From contig SVHW01000007.1 in the NCBI GenBank assembly GCA_015055655.1, positions 23,362-87,361 of the forward strand: DNA of 64,000 nt, read 5' to 3'. Below, piece by piece: positions 34,503 to 43,500 of the stretch. Source of the DNA: Clostridiales bacterium. GTDB taxonomy: Bacteria; Bacillota; Clostridia; Christensenellales; Borkfalkiaceae. Each line of letters opens with the position of its first letter. Position 1 is the stretch's first letter. The notes below the pieces were generated by a model. The model was not told the origin of the DNA and made no database searches. It worked only from the letters and a program-made list of their open reading frames with translations. The position numbers and the translations under genes were made by a program.

Positions 34503-35921
34503 TTACGCCTTGCGTGCAAGCCAAACGAGCGTTTCCACGTGTTTGGTTTGGGGGAACATATCGTACGGCTGTAAACCGTCTATTTGATAATATCCTTCCA
34601 ACCCTTCGTCTTGATAAACAGGATTTTTAACAAGCTCCCCTTTCTCGTTTTCTATCAAACTCCCCGTCAACACCCCTAAATCACGCGCAAGCGTGGCAGG
34701 GTTGCAACTGATAATCGTCAGCGTAGGAATACCGCTTGCCAATAGCGCCTTTAACACGCTTCTGGCAATTCCTGCCCTCGGCGGATCGAGGATTAAGCGT
34801 AATTTTTCGCCCTTTTCCCTTTCTAAAACGGCAGGCAATTTCTCTTCTACGTAGCCGCAAATATTCGTCATATTGTCCAGCCCGTTTTTCGCCTTCAACG
34901 CGTCGGCGCAGGCGCTTGCCTCTTTTTCCAGCTCGATACCGTACGCGCGCTTGGCTTTTTTGGCAATCATCGCCGTCAATAACCCACCGCCCGAATAGGC
35001 GTCTATCACCACTTCGTCCCCCGTTTCCACCACGGTGGACAACGCCGCGTCGTACAGTTTTTTTCGCACGTTCTCGTTCACCTGTAAAAAGGTGACGGGG
35101 CCTGCTTCATAGCGTATGCCCTGTTCCTCCGCCTCGAAAAATCCCTCGCCGTAAACGAGAGAGAACTCGTCGCCGAAAATCACGTTCGTATCCTTCGTAT
35201 TCACGTTTATATACAGCGTAAACGCGTCAAATTCCGCCTGTAACAGCGAAATAAGCGTATCTATCCCACGCACGTTGCGTTGCGCGCATACGAGCGTAAA
35301 AATGAATTTTCCGCCTATCTCCCTTGCAACGATATGTCTTAACAAGCCCGTCTTCGTTTCTTCGTCGTATCCGCATACGCCCGTTTCTTGGATAAAACGG
35401 TGTAAAACGGATATCAGCGTTTCTGCCCAAGCAGGATGAATATCGCATTTTTCCAAGGGGATAATTCGATGCGAACGTTCTGCATAAAACCCGATAACGG
35501 TATTTCCCTCTTTATCCACGCCGATGGGAAGCTGTAATTTATTGCGATATCCGTAAGGAAAATCGCTTGCCACCGCGCACGGCACTTCTACAACCAAGCC
35601 GCCGATTTTCCGCAACGAATCTTTCACGACGTTTGATTTATGTATCAGTTGACGTTCATAGCCTAAATGTTGTAAACTGCAGCCGCCGCATTTTTCAAAC
35701 GCTGCGCAAATCGGCCGCACGCGACAGGGCGCAGGCGAAAGAATTTCCTCTACCTTGCCATAACCGATATTCCCTTTTATTTTCAATACTTTAAAACGTA
35801 TCTTTTCTTGCGGCAAAGAGTAAGGCACGAAAAAAGTTACCCCCTCGTGCCTAATAATCCCTTCTCCGTTTGTGCCGAGCGCTTCTACAACGGCGCAAAC
35901 GCTTTCATTTTTCTTTATCAT
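34503..35921 (-). CDS. rlmD: 23S rRNA (uracil-1939-C5)-methyltransferase RlmD family
   Basis: 472 residues. N-terminal TRAM domain (SVCAVVEALGTNGEGIIRHEGVTFFVP), a four-Cys iron-sulfur region (CAAFEKCGGCSLQHL with a preceding Cys), SAM-binding DAYSGGGLLTAMIAKKA, DPPRAG, and the catalytic IISCNPATLARDL. It methylates U1939 or U747-type sites; the exact target is not certain because Firmicutes have several paralogues. AGG-rich ribosome site before the ATG. Its 3' end shares a near-identical stretch with the neighbouring remnant. Confidence 0.94.
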   Translation of the reverse strand: MIKKNESVCAVVEALGTNGEGIIRHEGVTFFVPYSLPQEKIRFKVLKIKGNIGYGKVEEILSPAPCRVRPICAAFEKCGGCSLQHLGYERQLIHKSNVVKDSLRKIGGLVVEVPCAVASDFPYGYRNKLQLPIGVDKEGNTVIGFYAERSHRIIPLEKCDIHPAWAETLISVLHRFIQETGVCGYDEETKTGLLRHIVAREIGGKFIFTLVCAQRNVRGIDTLISLLQAEFDAFTLYINVNTKDTNVIFGDEFSLVYGEGFFEAEEQGIRYEAGPVTFLQVNENVRKKLYDAALSTVVETGDEVVIDAYSGGGLLTAMIAKKAKRAYGIELEKEASACADALKAKNGLDNMTNICGYVEEKLPAVLEREKGEKLRLILDPPRAGIARSVLKALLASGIPTLTIISCNPATLARDLGVLTGSLIENEKGELVKNPVYQDEGLEGYYQIDGLQPYDMFPQTKHVETLVWLARKA

Positions 35922-35950
35922 CGTTCCTTTCGCCTCCCAGCGAACAGAAT

Positions 35951-36475
35951 TTATTTTTTACTGATACGGCTCACTAAGCCGTTTGCCCAAACGCGCCACT
36001 TGAACATAAAATAATCGTATGCGAGGAAAACGAGCGTCCCTACCACCAAAATGATAGGCAAAATGTATTGATTTACAAACGCAACGGGCGTCGTAATGGC
36101 AAATACCAATTTCCACGTGAAATATACCGTTCCGTCAAACCAAACCGCTTTTACGAAAAAAGCCAACCAACGATTGATTTTTAATTTCAACTGCAACTCG
36201 TTAACCAACGGGTGCAAACCGAAAAACATCGCGAAGGGTATCAATTCCCAAAAGCGGAAGGACGCAAATAAGAGCGACAGCAAACACGTCACGACGTACG
36301 CAAACAAATAACCGCGCCAGCTACGTTTGCACAGCGGTAATATCAATGCGATACTCGCCAATAAATACGCCGTAAACAGGAAAAAGCCCGAATATACGCC
36401 AAGCGTTAAAAACAGCGTGGATAGCGCGCACGAAAGCGCGGAAAGCGCTATTTCATAAGCGGAAATCTTCTTCAT
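35951..36475 (-). CDS. hypothetical membrane protein
   Basis: 174 residues with about five transmembrane segments (ALSALSCALSTLFLTLGVY, LFTAYLLASIALILPL, LFAYVVTCLLSLLFA, FFVKAVWFDGTVYF, ILPIILVVGTLVFLAYDYF) and a basic C-terminus. The pattern resembles small multi-span proteins accompanying DUF5685 genes, but no function is known to me. It starts 4 bp after the J-domain-like gene stop. Confidence 0.75.
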   Translation of the reverse strand: MKKISAYEIALSALSCALSTLFLTLGVYSGFFLFTAYLLASIALILPLCKRSWRGYLFAYVVTCLLSLLFASFRFWELIPFAMFFGLHPLVNELQLKLKINRWLAFFVKAVWFDGTVYFTWKLVFAITTPVAFVNQYILPIILVVGTLVFLAYDYFMFKWRVWANGLVSRISKK

Positions 36476-36479
36476 ATCC

Positions 36480-37088
36480 TTACGACATGGGACAGCAACA
36501 ATTCAAACAGGTATTGGCGCACATAGACGCGCAACAACAGGTCATACAATCGCTGCAAATATTGCCCCCCATTTGTTCGCCGTGCATCGGCGCGGAATTT
36601 ACGTACGGGGCTTGTTTTTGCTCCTGCTGTCTTTCGTAATCGTTTTTGGCGTTCATCTTGCCGTATGCGTTGCGGTATTTAAGGTTATCAGGGTCCATTT
36701 GCATTGCGATTTCCAGCTGTTTTTTGCTGTCGTTCGTCCAGTTTTTCTTATAAAAAACCACCGCTTGCAAATAATGCCACTCTGCGCTGCGTTCGTTGAA
36801 ATCGTCCAACATACGTTGCGCCTCGTCCACCTTGTTCTCTTTCAACAGTTGCGCCACCGCTTCCAAAGAACCTTGCCCTGTGGTTTGCTTGCCTTTTTCC
36901 TGGCGCGCCGCCGTAATTTCCGCATACGCCACGTCCAGCTTGGTCAAATTACGCGCTGCCTCGTTGCCCGCTTCGCCGTCTTGCCAGCGTTCTTCCGAGT
37001 ATTTCTCCCGAAGCTGCTGATAACGCGCTGCAAGCTCTTCCTCCGTCGCGTTTTCGTCCAATCCTAAAAATTCGTAGTGTTCGTTCAT
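36480..37088 (-). CDS. J-domain-like protein with TPR region and Cys-rich tail
   Basis: 202 residues. Residues 1-65 resemble a J domain (HYEFLGLDENATEEELAARYQQLREKY), but the HPD motif needed to stimulate DnaK is absent. Residues about 85-150 look TPR-like (SAEWHYLQAVVFYKKNW, AMQMDPDNLKYRNAY). The end is a cysteine cluster (CSDCMTCCCASMC and CLNCCCP, eleven cysteines in about 24 residues), possibly metal-binding or lipid-modified. It lies 28 bp downstream of the DUF5685 gene and 4 bp before the membrane protein gene, so the three likely act together. Confidence 0.85.
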   Translation of the reverse strand: MNEHYEFLGLDENATEEELAARYQQLREKYSEERWQDGEAGNEAARNLTKLDVAYAEITAARQEKGKQTTGQGSLEAVAQLLKENKVDEAQRMLDDFNERSAEWHYLQAVVFYKKNWTNDSKKQLEIAMQMDPDNLKYRNAYGKMNAKNDYERQQEQKQAPYVNSAPMHGEQMGGNICSDCMTCCCASMCANTCLNCCCPMS

Positions 37089-37116
37089 ATTTTCTCCCTT
37101 CGGCTATGCCGAGTGT

Positions 37117-38004
37117 TTATATAGTAGTATCTTTCGTTTCCGCTTTTTTATCCTTATTATGGGAGCAGCCATCCAATACGTTTTTCGTCGTTTTGGGCAA
37201 GCCGCGAAGCAAAATGTTATCGGATAAATCGCGGTTGAAACAAAAGGGTATTTTTTCCAAGTTTTCGCGTACGTCATAGAATATCGCGTGAAAAGCAAAG
37301 CGCACTTCGTCACCGTTTTTGCCTTCCAATAACGCCGCTTTGCAAGGCGCTCCGTAACAAAGCGCAAACGGGTTATACGCGCCTTTTTTTACGTCTTTAT
37401 CATAATCGTCCAATGCGTCGATTAAATAAATCCATTTCCCTACGCAATAGAACAGATTATACGTGTATTCGTTGGCTTTATCCCCAAGGAGATAATCGCA
37501 AACCTGCGCCAACATCTTCGCCGTAGCGTCTGCCGCCCTATCAATGCTATCTACACGCGCCTTTTCTATTTCCGCCTGTTTTACGAGATTGTCACGGACG
37601 ATTTTTTCCAGCGCAGGATACGCCTTCTTGGCGCGTTTATAGCCCTTTTTGAAAAGAAACCGTTTGCCCTTGCCTTTCCCTTCATCCGCAACGTCGTCCA
37701 AGCATTTATAATACGCCAAGATAACGTTTAACGCGCCCAATCGTTTCGTTAGTTCGTCCACGCCAGCCATCATCTTGGAACGGATACAATGCGTAAGACA
37801 ATGCGATTTTTCCACGCGTACGTCTTCGCCTAAAATATTGTGCAAAATCACGGAAAGAAAGGTGACGTCGTAAGATAACGCAAAACGGGCTTTTTGCCCA
37901 CACACCGCGCTTATCCCTTTACATACGCCGCAATACATCGCTTCGTATAACGTTTTATCTTTGATATACAAATACGGCGTATCCGTACGAACGTAACCGA
38001 ACAT
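37117..38004 (-). CDS. DUF5685 family protein
   Basis: 295 residues. It opens MFGYVRTDTPYLYIKDKTLYEAMYCGVCKGI, the recognisable start of the family; CxxC here and further Cys/His (CLTHC, DGCSHNKDK) may bind metal. The remainder is helical, with YLIDALDDYDKD and NPFALCYG. Function is unknown. It is the first gene of a three-gene unit with the J-domain-like and membrane proteins. A TATAAT box with TTGTAT 17 bp further upstream precedes its AAGGAG site. Confidence 0.85.
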   Translation of the reverse strand: MFGYVRTDTPYLYIKDKTLYEAMYCGVCKGISAVCGQKARFALSYDVTFLSVILHNILGEDVRVEKSHCLTHCIRSKMMAGVDELTKRLGALNVILAYYKCLDDVADEGKGKGKRFLFKKGYKRAKKAYPALEKIVRDNLVKQAEIEKARVDSIDRAADATAKMLAQVCDYLLGDKANEYTYNLFYCVGKWIYLIDALDDYDKDVKKGAYNPFALCYGAPCKAALLEGKNGDEVRFAFHAIFYDVRENLEKIPFCFNRDLSDNILLRGLPKTTKNVLDGCSHNKDKKAETKDTTI

Positions 38005-38152
38005 CTTCTCTCCTTTGCCTTATTATAACATAGCCAACGCAAATATACAACCGAACAAACGGGTTTTTGCGATTCCTCACCAAGATTTCATTTTATGCAC
38101 AAAATCCCTGCGCTTTTCATGTCTTGCAGAAAAACGTAGGGAAGTCGTTTAC

Positions 38153-39697
38153 TTATTTTATCGGCGCAGGCACGGGCACAATCTCGCCGTCGGCAAATTT
38201 TTCAATCAACGCCGACATCTTTTCCAAATCGTTATCCACGACCGTCTTGAAACGAATCGGCTTATAACGTAATTCCATAAGGCTCTTGGGCGGTTTCATC
38301 GCCGTGAGCAAGTGCAAGCGTTTTACGCCTTTAAACGAATCCTTCACGTCGTTGCCCGACAATGCGTACAAGACGTCTTGCGGGAATTTGTAAGGGTTCG
38401 CCGTAGAAAGCACGACGATAGGCGTTTCGTCAATAACTTCGCCGTCTTTGTCTTTTTTCAACGTATTGCGATACTGCCCGCAAACGGCAAGCGCAACGCC
38501 CGTATGCGTATCCATTGCGTAACCGAACTCGTCAAACGTTTCGTACATTGCCTCTATCGTGTCGTCTTCGCTGGCAAAGCCACCGAAGAATTCTTTATCC
38601 AATACGTCTTTCTCTTTCGCCGTAATTGCGTATTCCTTTTTCTCAGCTAAATCCGCCATACGTTGCGCCGTCAACTTCGCGTTTCTGCCGCTGATTTCAA
38701 AGAGCAATCTTTCTAAGTTGGACGAAATGAGAATATCCATCGACGGGGACATCGTACGGAAGAAATTGCGCTTTACGTCGTATACGCCCTTTTTAAAGAA
38801 ATCGGCAAGTACCCGATTGCGGTTGGACGCGCAAACGAGTTTTCTAACGGGCAAGCCCATTTGTTTTGCATACCAGCCCGCCAAAATATCCCCAAAATTG
38901 CCCGTAGGCACAACGAAATCAATCTCTTCGCCCATCTTGATTTGTCTGGACGTCAATAAATCGACGTACGACGAGAAATAATAGGCGATTTGCGGCGCTA
39001 AACGCCCGAAGTTAATCGAGTTTGCGCTGGAAAGGCGAACGCCTTTTTTCGCCATTGTTTCGTTGAATTCCGCCGAGGAGAACATTTTCTTTACGGCGCG
39101 CTGACAATCGTCAAAATTGCCTTTTACAGCTGCCACAAAAACGTTGTTGCCGTCTTGCGCGCACATTTGTAAACGTTGCATCTTCGCAACGCCTTCGTCG
39201 GGATAAAATACCGCTACTTTCGTGCCGGGTACGTCGCGGAAACCTTCTAACGCCGCTTTGCCCGTGTCACCGCTGGTGGCGGTGAGGATTAAAATTTCAT
39301 CGTTGCAACCCGTAACTTCGCTGCTCTTTTTCAAAAGATACGGCAAAACGGTAAGCGCCATATCCTTAAAGGCGCAGGTAGGGCCGTGGAACAGCTCTAA
39401 TACGTATAAATTACCGTTGACTTTGACAAGGGGAGCAGGGTCGTCCCCCGTAAAGGTTGCGTACGCCTTTTCGCAAATTTCGTTGAGATAATCTTGTCCC
39501 AAATCGTCCGCCAAATATTTTCCAAGCACGAACGCCGCGCGTTGCGCGTACGACATATCCCCCATAGAAAGCATCTCTTCTTGGGAAAGGACAGGGAATT
39601 TTTCGGGCACGTACAAACCGCCGTTATCCGCAAGCCCTTTTACAATCGCTTGCGCGCCCGTTACCTTTTCACCACCTCGCGTACTGATAAAATACAT
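38153..39697 (-). CDS. thrC: threonine synthase
   Basis: 514 residues, the long form. It converts O-phosphohomoserine to threonine with PLP. MYFISTRGGEKVTGAQAIVKGLADNGGLYVPE is typical of the N-terminus. The PLP Lys is in HGPTCAFKDMAL; TATSGDTGKAALEGF is the phosphate-binding loop; VVPTGNFGDILAGWYAKQMG follows. It is a single-gene unit; an imperfect CCCT-CG hairpin about 10 bp after the stop may terminate it. Confidence 0.97.
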   Translation of the reverse strand: MYFISTRGGEKVTGAQAIVKGLADNGGLYVPEKFPVLSQEEMLSMGDMSYAQRAAFVLGKYLADDLGQDYLNEICEKAYATFTGDDPAPLVKVNGNLYVLELFHGPTCAFKDMALTVLPYLLKKSSEVTGCNDEILILTATSGDTGKAALEGFRDVPGTKVAVFYPDEGVAKMQRLQMCAQDGNNVFVAAVKGNFDDCQRAVKKMFSSAEFNETMAKKGVRLSSANSINFGRLAPQIAYYFSSYVDLLTSRQIKMGEEIDFVVPTGNFGDILAGWYAKQMGLPVRKLVCASNRNRVLADFFKKGVYDVKRNFFRTMSPSMDILISSNLERLLFEISGRNAKLTAQRMADLAEKKEYAITAKEKDVLDKEFFGGFASEDDTIEAMYETFDEFGYAMDTHTGVALAVCGQYRNTLKKDKDGEVIDETPIVVLSTANPYKFPQDVLYALSGNDVKDSFKGVKRLHLLTAMKPPKSLMELRYKPIRFKTVVDNDLEKMSALIEKFADGEIVPVPAPIK

Positions 39698-39835
39698 CTT
39701 TATTACCTACCTTTGCTGTTGTTTACCGCAGTAAATTGTTTTTATTCCTTTTTAACGGCTGAAAACACGCCAAAACAGGCAGAACCTCCCTCTGCCGTTT
39801 GACGTATGCGCCGTTTGTGTTATTTTTCGCTACTT

Positions 39836-39872
39836 TATAAAAATCGCCGAACGGAAAAACCCGTTCGGCGTA
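39836..39872 (-). terminator. terminator of the P-loop gene
   Basis: 10-bp stem CGCCGAACGG / CCGTTCGGCG, followed on the minus strand by ATTTTTAT, about 33 bp after the stop. Confidence 0.85.
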
Positions 39873-39904
39873 TTTTCCCTACTTAATATTACCCCGTTTT
39901 CTTA

Positions 39905-40312
39905 TTAAAGATACTTCGTCACGAAATCGGGCAATTCTTCCTTCGCCGCAGAAACGGATACCGTGATAACCATATTGTTGTTCTTCGCAACTTTGTCAAG
40001 CATATAGAAGAAAGCAGCCAATTCTGCAACGGGCTTGCCTGCAATACGGACAACGCCGTCGATAAATACGTACTCGTTATCGTGGTTGCCTGCAATAACG
40101 CCTTTTACAAAACCGCAAAGCGCCGCTTCGCCTGCAATATCGTATTCGCTCGTGTCGATAAAACGCACTTCACGTTCTAAATCATACATATAGCGCTTGC
40201 TGTCGGTGATATAAATAAGATGACCTTTTGCTTCCGCCACAGCGGCGTTTGCCGCGTCAATCATCATCTTGGTTTTTCCCGTGCCTTTTGCGCCGTAAAT
40301 TACTTTAATCAT
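39905..40312 (-). CDS. small P-loop NTPase
   Basis: 135 residues. Walker A is IYGAKGTGKTK at residues 5-15 and a Walker B-like strand is YVFIDGV near residue 82. Such short proteins are sometimes called PilT-like, but there are no other type IV pilus features here and the name is not justified. Function unknown. GGGAGG precedes the ATG. The 260 bp upstream holds a likely promoter (TTGAAA, 17 bp, TAAACT) and a leader of about 85 nt able to pair AACCT with AGGTT. Confidence 0.82.
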   Translation of the reverse strand: MIKVIYGAKGTGKTKMMIDAANAAVAEAKGHLIYITDSKRYMYDLEREVRFIDTSEYDIAGEAALCGFVKGVIAGNHDNEYVFIDGVVRIAGKPVAELAAFFYMLDKVAKNNNMVITVSVSAAKEELPDFVTKYL

Positions 40313-40499
40313 AATGCAATCCTCCCAGATTTTTTCCTACACCCGAACCTTGGAAGGGCTCCTAATTCAGGTTATCTATAGTTTACCAAATTTCTCACAC
40401 AATTTCAATACTTTTGGCAAAAATTTTTGCCCGTTTTCACATTTTTTTTCGTTTTTTTCCACGAACGGCGCAACGCGCGTTTTTATACGCGTTTTCATT

Positions 40500-40541
40500 G
40501 AAAAAATTTCGCCCTTTACGCGCAAACGTAAAGGGCGAAAC
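40500..40541 (-). terminator. terminator of the giant lipoprotein gene
   Basis: 14-bp perfect stem TTTCGCCCTTTACG / CGTAAAGGGCGAAA, then TTTTTT on the minus strand. Confidence 0.93.
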
Positions 40542-40572
40542 TGTTTAATGTAATTGTTTTTCTTCTAGACGC

Positions 40573-43500
40573 TTATGCCGTTTTTACGCCTTGTATGTTA
40601 TCGAAATGGAGCGTCCAAACTCCGGCACCTTCCACGGGATAAAACGTGCAATGCCCTTCGCCAAACCACGTTGCGATTTGCGTCGAGTTAAACGTCACCG
40701 TCGTCCATTGCCCTGCTGTAAGCGTCGCCGCCGTCGTCGTTTGGTCTTTATACTTCAATTCTACATCCCTAGTACCGGCATTGTAGATATCCATAGAAAT
40801 AGAATCGTACGAAGCGAGCGTAGAAAGAGGAATCAATGAATCGTCAGCGCTATTACGCATATATACGTTGACGTAGTTCCAGTTAGCGCCATCCAACTTA
40901 ATCGAATACCCACCTTGCTTCTTGATGTCCGAGCTCAACGACGCCGTCCCATTTGATTCTACCCAATACTTAATTTGAGAAGCTGAACCATACGCATCAC
41001 AGTTGTTGAGCATCGTGTACGTTGTCGTGGGCGTAGGCGTAGGCGTCGTACCAGTATTTCCGTTACCACCACTGCTTGCGCTGTTACCCGGCGTCGTGGT
41101 GTTACCACTGCTCGTGCCACTGCATACTTGTACGTTATCCACGTAAATCACGCCGTTCGTCTTAAAGAAGAACGTGCAATAGCCTTCACCAAAGTAGCTG
41201 GAAATGGTTGCCGAATTAAAACGAACGTGCGTCCAGCTTTCCGCAGCTAACGTCAACGCAACCGTTGTTTGGTTGCTAAACCATACTTCTACCGTCGAAG
41301 TGCTTGCGTTGTAAACGTCCATATATACGTACCCTTGTGCAAGCGTCGCTTTAGACAATACGGGATTTCCGTCCACGCCATATTGACGGAAATAAATATT
41401 CATATAGTTCCATTGTTTAGCGTCTAAACGAATAGAATTGCTACCTTGCGACCTAACCGCTGTCGAAAGCGACATTGTTGCGTTGGATTCAACCCAGAAT
41501 TGAATCGTTTCACAATCATTAACAAGCGTACCTTCTACGTTCGTTTCAATGATACTGCCATCTTCTAAGACAATGGGGTCAGACCAAGGACTGCTCGCCC
41601 ACGTCGAGTTGCCTACTGCGCGAACAATCAACGATTGTCCAACGCTAAGCGTGATGGACGTCGCCGACGTGCTAGCATAGGATACCCCTTCGTCAAACGA
41701 ATATTCGTATCCGCTTGCATTGGCCACCGCATCCCAGCTCGCCACGTTACCCGTGAGGGTAACGTTGGGAATTGAGAGAATTTTGTTGGTAGGACCAGTA
41801 TAATCGGGGTTAGCCGCCGCATAGCAAGCCCTTACGTTGTCGAAATACAACGTACAATTTGCTTGCACTTTAAATCTAAATTCACCGCCAACCCATTGCG
41901 TTGCATCTTTTGCAAGCTGCGCTTGGATTTCCGTAACAGGGATTTGCACCGCGTTATCGCTCTTTGCCGTCAACGTAGTGATTGGTGTCGTTCCGTCGAA
42001 GTAGTACAACGTAACGTCGCTGTCACTTTCGTTATAAATATCGAAGTGCAAGAAATCGTAGCCTTCGGCGGCAATGTCACTAAACGTCATTTCTGCGTCG
42101 CCTGTGCCACGGATGTAGATGATGATAAAGTCGCCTGCCGACGCCGTCAGCTTCATCGAGTAGTTGCCTTGCGTTACGTGCGAGGAGCTGATAGAACCAG
42201 CCACGCCGTTAACGTTCGACCAGTAGCTTGCCGCCACTTCACAACCGTTAACGAGTACGCCTTTTACAGCAGGTTCGCTGCTGCCGCCTTGTTCAGGTTC
42301 GACGTATGCGCTACCGTTGCCGACAACCGCCATAATCTTATCCATATAAACGGTGTATCCCGCTTTTGCCAACTGACAATGCAAGAAGCCGTTGTTGTAA
42401 ACTGCGGGTTCCGCGTCGATTTGTTCGAGAATCATCTTCGTCGACAATTGGACGGTGTTCCAACCCGTTTCACTAATCGTTGCGAAATACGTATTCAAGA
42501 TATACAAATCTTGACCAGGGGTATCCGTATATACGTTGAATTCTACGTATTCGTACTTTCTCCATTGATTCTTCGTCAACGCAATGTCGTCAATACGTAA
42601 GTATACGTACAATGCCGTCCAGTTTGCCGTCGTCGTAAGTTTCGCGGAATATTTACCTTCTAATACGTGCGTCGTATCGTGCGATTCCGTTGCCGCCGTA
42701 TCGAAGTAGATTAAATCTTCTGCGTTGTTGAGCATTACCTTGCCGTTGTAATACGCCTTAGCGATACTCAAAGCGTTGTTCTTACCGCTGTCGTAGTTGA
42801 CACCGTCACCGTTTGCGCGGACTTGGATAACGTCACCTTCTTGCGCTATCGTGTACGTAAGTTCGGTAATCGTCGCCACTTCCGTGCCGTTGATGAATAC
42901 CGTGTAGTTTACCGCGTTTTCAATCGCTTCCCACGTCGCTACGCCCGTGGTTTCGTCGATGTTTACTAACGGCGTGTTCAACAACGGAAGTTCTTTTTCG
43001 AAAGGCATATCGCCTTGCGCGTAAACCGCTTTTACTTCAGCAAAGTCGAACTTAAACGGCAAACCTAACGGGCAGTGTACCTTCAACGTGAGCATACCCG
43101 TAGTGGTATTATACGCGCCGTTGTTTATTGCCGCAATCAACGTAGCTTTATCAATCGTTACGTTGTTCCAACCAGATTTCAATCTGCAAAGCGCCGTGCC
43201 GTCGCCAAGCGAAAGTTCGGGACCTGCGTCGTGGCTGAGCATTTTGATATTGATGTATTGCATCAAGTTGACAGCGTCTACCGTTAAGTTGTCACGTTTC
43301 GTGCTATCCGTCAAGTTGGGCAACGTCATCTTCACGTAGATTTCTTCGTTCAGGCTGGACGTCGTTACACGAACTTTACCATTTTTATCTACCGAGCTGT
43401 TCACAGCTATTTTCGTGGCTGCGTTCTTTGCAGAGATAGTATCCGTGGTGTTGCAGTAGTTCATCGTTATCGAATCCATACCCGTCATATCGTAGGTAGG

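Noticed and set aside
39905..40312. Type IV pilus PilT assignment for the small P-loop protein
   Set aside because: It has only Walker motifs and 135 residues; no other pilus features or neighbours support the name.
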